From NCBI GenBank assembly GCA_012267605.1, contig JAAXGF010000390.1, positions 1 to 28,798 on the forward strand: DNA of 28,798 nucleotides, given 5' to 3'. Both the position numbers and the translations under genes were made by a program. Numbering within the stretch: the first letter of the stretch is position 1; each line of letters starts with the position of its first letter. Positions 25,768 through 28,798 of the stretch are shown here, piece after piece. This DNA comes from Alphaproteobacteria bacterium (GTDB taxonomy: Bacteria > Pseudomonadota > Alphaproteobacteria > JAAXGF01). Under the pieces are notes generated by a model. The model was not told the DNA's origin. It made no database searches and saw nothing but the letters and a program-made list of their open reading frames with translations.

Positions 25768-26592
25768 TCAGCGATTTCGCCAATGATCGTCCGGCCCGAC
25801 CACGCGACGGAGCCCGGTAATTTTCGGATGTTTGCCAGCTTGTACGCAAACTAGATTGATCGAAATAGTATTTTCGAAAACATTAGCTGCGTTTCCGAAA
25901 AAGTTTTTTTCATTATATAGTTTTGGTAGGTGCCAATACATATCATAACCGAAGTTTTGAATGAGCTGGATTAGTTCTTTGGATTTTGCCTCCTTGTCGT
26001 TTTCCACGTACAAAATTGGCAAATGTTTTTCTATCGTTTCACGTGCACCATTGATGACGTCTGCCTCCATGCCTTCAACGTCGATCTTGATGAAGTCGCA
26101 CTTCTGAAGTTTCATGCTATCAATGCCGAGCAACCGTACGCGCTCTCCGCGTTCGTGCGATCCAAGACTTAGCCCGCCGAAGTTTAACTCGCGGGTACCA
26201 TCAAGTATCGGTACAACAATCGCGCCGTTATTAGCACCGGCCGCAGCGTGATAAAGATGGACGTTGGTCAGGCTGTTTAGAGCGACATTCGCGCAAGCCG
26301 TTTGAAAAATAAATCTCTGTGGTTCGAATGCGACGACCGCACCCTTGGGGCCAACGATTTTCGAGAACACTACCGTGTGTCCGCCAATATTCGCCCCGAT
26401 ATCCAGCACAACGTTGCCAGGTTTCACCAAATTCCTGAATCCCGCGACCTGTTCTTCCTCGATTTCGCCGTACACGTCCAGGGCTTTACCAATATACAGG
26501 TCATGAACGTTGTAGAGCATCCAGCCGTACCGACAGGCCTTGAGATGGTTGATTCTTCCTTCGGGAATAATATCTGTGCCCTTCGTCGCCAT
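25768..26592 (-). CDS. FkbM-family SAM-dependent methyltransferase
   Basis: A roughly 274-residue methyltransferase that probably methylates a hydroxyl on a sugar or secondary metabolite. The SAM motif VVLDIGANIGGHTVVFSK lies at about residues 59-76, AFEPQRFIFQTACANVALN is the acidic and adenine-contact region, and DFIKIDVEGMEADVINGA is the diagnostic FkbM signature. ATG 26592 is preferred over a TTG at 26631; neither has a strong ribosome site. The region is more A/T-rich than the core genes, and fragments of glycan-modifying genes follow, so a role in surface polysaccharide decoration is plausible but unproven. It is convergent with groES. Confidence 0.88.
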   Translation of the reverse strand: MATKGTDIIPEGRINHLKACRYGWMLYNVHDLYIGKALDVYGEIEEEQVAGFRNLVKPGNVVLDIGANIGGHTVVFSKIVGPKGAVVAFEPQRFIFQTACANVALNSLTNVHLYHAAAGANNGAIVVPILDGTRELNFGGLSLGSHERGERVRLLGIDSMKLQKCDFIKIDVEGMEADVINGARETIEKHLPILYVENDKEAKSKELIQLIQNFGYDMYWHLPKLYNEKNFFGNAANVFENTISINLVCVQAGKHPKITGLRRVVGPDDHWRNR

Positions 26593-27609
26593 AGCCGATA
26601 CACCCGTTTTCAGTGAATTATGCCCGCTCAACCGCCAAGTCTGTTACGTCTAGCCCCGAAGTCTCGGCAAATTGGGCAGACAAGGTGCAAGAACAAGTCT
26701 CTGCATGATACCGAACTTAAACTTTGACTGAAGCGTGGACAATTTTGAATAGGGTTGACTGCCAATATTGTCGACCGGAGTCACATGCACTGGACGGCGG
26801 GTTCAACCGAGGCCCATGAGACAAGTTCTTTGAGCTCCCCCGAATCAGTTCGGCCCATATAAAGTGTCATAGTCGTGCGATGGTCTTGGGCACTGATTTG
26901 GACGGTGCCTGTAGGAGAATCGAAGCGCGGTCCTTCCATCCTGTCAACGGCCGCCTCACGGCTTACGATTCCGCGCCTTTTTGCGCCAAGCCACGAAGCA
27001 CGGAAGGCATTGCAGTGGGTTAATACGTATCCGGATCGAATCCGCTCTGCTCTAACACTTCAGACTCCGCAGTCTCGTTTATGAAGTTTACGGCGTCGAT
27101 CCCTGGCAATTCTCGGCGTTAGTTCGGGCTGAGCCCCATAAATTTGGCTATGTGGTAATTCGGGTTATTCGTGAATTCGAAAGTGAGCGACAGTCATACT
27201 CGCGAAGTTCCGCGAGGACGGGATTGCGAACAGCCCTATAGTTTTTCCACTAGTGCAAATTCGCGTCTCGAATCGAACGGCAGTTTACCCCCAACAAGCT
27301 ACCGTCGCCGACGGGGTCACGTCATAACGGCTTGTGACTCATTGCCGAGATTCCTCACACGAATTCCGACCTCTTACAATCTGTTTCGGGTATGCGCGAT
27401 GCCGGCTTCGATCCTGAATTATTTCACGTCGAAAAACGACTGTTGATTCGTGGCCAGAAAACCCGAACCCGCTTTTAGCCGAAGTTACGAATGCGTTTGC
27501 CGACCCGGAGAGCAAAAATAATTGATGCTTCGAAAGAAAATGGATAAGCGAGTTTGCCGAATTATTGGCACATTCCGAATGTACTTACGTCTTGGTGCCC
27601 GTGGAGGTG
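26593..27609. other. 1-kb stretch with gene debris
   Basis: No intact gene is seen. The minus strand 26781-27011 carries a binding-protein remnant (separate entry). Plus-strand open stretches without good starts occur at 27056-27241 (LVYEVYGVDPWQFSALVRAE) and about 27416-27508 (WPENPNPLLAEVTNAFADPE). They look protein-like but I cannot assign them. The rest appears non-coding. Confidence 0.5.
26781..27011 (-). pseudogene. C-terminal remnant of a urea/amide-type ABC solute-binding protein
   Basis: Read on the minus strand without a start codon, about 76 codons give NAFRASWLGAKRRGIVSREA then AAVDRMEGPRFDSPTGTVQI and QDHRTTMTLYMGRTDSGELK, ending in TGA at 26783-26781. This resembles the C-terminal end of UrtA/AmiC-type proteins (Peripla_BP_6), which typically read EGLxFDAPxGxVxIDxxxHHT and then IGRxxADGQF. 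The frame is blocked by a stop just upstream (about 27060), and nothing of the N-terminal 300 residues is visible. The match is by eye; the decay to a remnant is inferred. Confidence 0.5.
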
Positions 27610-27924
27610 TCAATTCAGACAGTGAGGCAACCGCTCGCGAAGGTAGTCTCTGACCACCGGCGCGGCCAATAATTCATCGGCGACCCGCATCGCCATCAGG
27701 CGGCTATCGGGCACCGGCAGCCTAAGTTCCGTTTGGTCGTCGACAAAAAATTTGGTCGACCGCTCGACCGAATCACCGATACCGAATTTGACGAATTGTA
27801 GCAGTCGCAACCCGCCTTCGCTGGCCCCAAAGCCAGCGACGAATAGGACGGGCAGGAAAAGACCCGTGATCAATTCTTTTTGGCGTTTGCTGAACTTCAA
27901 CTTAATGTACGCGTTACTCGCCAC
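27610..27924 (-). pseudogene. SGNH/GDSL-hydrolase-like gene, probably with an internal deletion
   Basis: The 104-codon frame (GTG start) opens with KLKFSKRQKELITGLFLPVL, a membrane anchor (LFLPVLFVAGFGASEGGLRLL) and FFVDDQTELRLPVPDSRL. This resembles the N-terminus of membrane-anchored SGNH hydrolases found in O-acetylation and exopolysaccharide loci. The expected catalytic GDS block and about 250 residues are missing. Instead MRVADELLAAPVVRDYLRER follows at once, which resembles a C-terminal helix of such proteins. An in-frame deletion joining both ends would explain it. A short unrelated membrane protein cannot be excluded. Confidence 0.45.
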
Positions 27925-28154
27925 GATAAACGATGATGAAATTGAAATTCTACCAACTTGATCGTCGTGCGACAGTTAATAACATGCACCCAAGAAAACC
28001 AACAATTACCAGGTTTCTGATTTGGCTCCTGGGCAAGGAGGTTGTCCTCCGGTCCAAGGCGAACCAGACCTCGTATGTTAATCGTAAACGGAAGCGGTTT
28101 CTAAAGCGACGTACCTAGGCACGAAATGTTTCCCGAATGCATCGAATCGATATC

Positions 28155-28544
28155 ATGAATTTCGAATATCTCCCCCCTCCACTCCGTGTCTGGTTTATCG
28201 TCGTCATCCTCTTTTGCGTCGTTGCGATTATATTTGCCCTGACTTTTCTGTTCTTTGACTATCCAAACCTATTTATGCTCGGCGAAACGGGAGGGCGGAG
28301 CATCGACGATCCCAAGTGGGCAACGTGGTCCGACCGCAATGATGGATTTAATTGCACCCTTGCTGAGAATGTCATTTTTGAAACGCCTTTGGAATGTCGA
28401 GTCTATGTAAATGAATTTTATTTCGTTTCCGTGGATTGTCTGGATGACTGGCACGGTCTCGGCCTACTGGATTCTCCCCGAGCGATGGCGAAGCCGTGGC
28501 CTTATTGTCATCACGCTGGCCTTTCTGACGCTCTATTCACCTGA
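28155..28544 (+). CDS. Small hypothetical membrane protein
   Basis: From ATG 28155 the frame encodes a short N-terminus, one strong membrane helix (VWFIVVILFCVVAIIFALTF) and a soluble part with WATWSDRNDGFNCTLAENVI. I do not recognise it. Its last 134 bases overlap the MBOAT frame, where the MBOAT reading looks like the real coding one. The true protein may therefore originally have ended near 28410 and lost its stop by a frameshift. A basic 44-codon frame (27987-28118) precedes it, with no recognised features. Confidence 0.4.
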   Translation: MNFEYLPPPLRVWFIVVILFCVVAIIFALTFLFFDYPNLFMLGETGGRSIDDPKWATWSDRNDGFNCTLAENVIFETPLECRVYVNEFYFVSVDCLDDWHGLGLLDSPRAMAKPWPYCHHAGLSDALFT

Positions 28545-28791
28545 ATCGGCAATTATTCTGGCAGTATTTACGGTTACCGTATTTTTTCTATCCGATCGAC
28601 CGACGCTTTCAACAATACGTCTCGTTATCCTTAGCAGTCTTATTATAATCGTACTCGGTTATTATAAGATAAGAGTTTCGAGTACAGATTTCGGTTCTAT
28701 TTCCGGATTCTATATGCCTCTGGGAATTTCATATTATTCTTTCCGATGTCTCCATTATATTATAGAAAGATACAAAGGTGGACACTTCTAA
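28411..28791 (+). CDS. MBOAT-family O-acyltransferase, N-terminal part
   Basis: The 126 codons match the N-terminal third of AlgI-like membrane-bound O-acyltransferases, which acetylate surface polysaccharides. MNFISFPWIVWMTG, YWILPERWRS, several hydrophobic helices (LIVITLAFLTLYSPESAIIL, LVILSSLIIIVLGYYKI) and the signature MPLGISYYSFRCLHYIIERY are visible. The catalytic His lies much further on in this family (about 480 residues total). The frame stops at TAA 28789-28791, seven bases before the window ends, right after YKGGHF. That suggests a truncation or frameshift, although the window edge prevents a check. Confidence 0.7.
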   Translation: MNFISFPWIVWMTGTVSAYWILPERWRSRGLIVITLAFLTLYSPESAIILAVFTVTVFFLSDRPTLSTIRLVILSSLIIIVLGYYKIRVSSTDFGSISGFYMPLGISYYSFRCLHYIIERYKGGHF

Positions 28792-28798
28792 AAACCTC

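Noticed and set aside
27255..27275. tRNA-like T-loop sequence on the minus strand (GAATCGAAC on plus)
   Set aside because: No matching acceptor, D or anticodon stems around it.

Overview
The window looks like chromosomal DNA of an alphaproteobacterium, most likely near Rhodospirillales, with moderate GC. The main evidence is gene order: ntrY-ntrX-trkA, a D-amino-acid aminotransferase gene, hfq and hflX form the cluster known from that group. An alphaproteobacterial-type RNase P RNA and leuC-leuD-leuB followed by asd fit the same picture. No database search was possible, so the lineage is an inference.

Layout. 1-240 is the 5' part of rnpB on the minus strand. 373-2100 holds a divergent pair, an AmpD-type amidase and a secreted metallo-beta-lactamase-fold protein. 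2159-5950 (minus) carries gluQ, then an envelope-lipid operon mlaC - Sel1-repeat lipoprotein - mlaA; both the Sel1 gene and mlaA appear interrupted. 6118-6780 is a small carboxylesterase. 6924-11145 is a compact leucine/aspartate-family operon, leuC-leuD-leuB-asd. 11230-11643 (minus) is a small XRE regulator.

11644-16283 is an accessory signalling island that is visibly more A/T-rich. A 920-base gene-poor stretch contains paired inverted repeats, an IHF-like site and a near-consensus sigma-54 promoter, in the classical order for an enhancer-activated promoter. It reads into a periplasmic solute-binding protein with no transporter beside it and a PAS-PAS hybrid histidine kinase. The kinase gene is split by what looks like one missing base. 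After a 600-base spacer comes the nitrogen-sensing pair ntrYX with trkA, a D-amino-acid aminotransferase, a HAD phosphatase, hfq, hflX and an orphan groES (16883-25648).

25649 to the end is a second accessory region, probably decaying. It has an FkbM methyltransferase, the C-terminal remnant of a urea/amide-type solute-binding protein, an SGNH-hydrolase-like gene that seems to have lost its middle, a small membrane ORF and the N-terminal third of an MBOAT O-acyltransferase. Together these suggest surface-glycan modification genes under erosion.

Two themes stand out. One is the sigma-54 controlled binding-protein/kinase module at 12.1-16.3 kb. The other is the number of independently broken genes: mlaA, the Sel1 gene, the hybrid kinase, two remnants and probably the MBOAT gene. 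These are either real pseudogenes in an eroding genome or sequence errors, and read-level checks would tell which.
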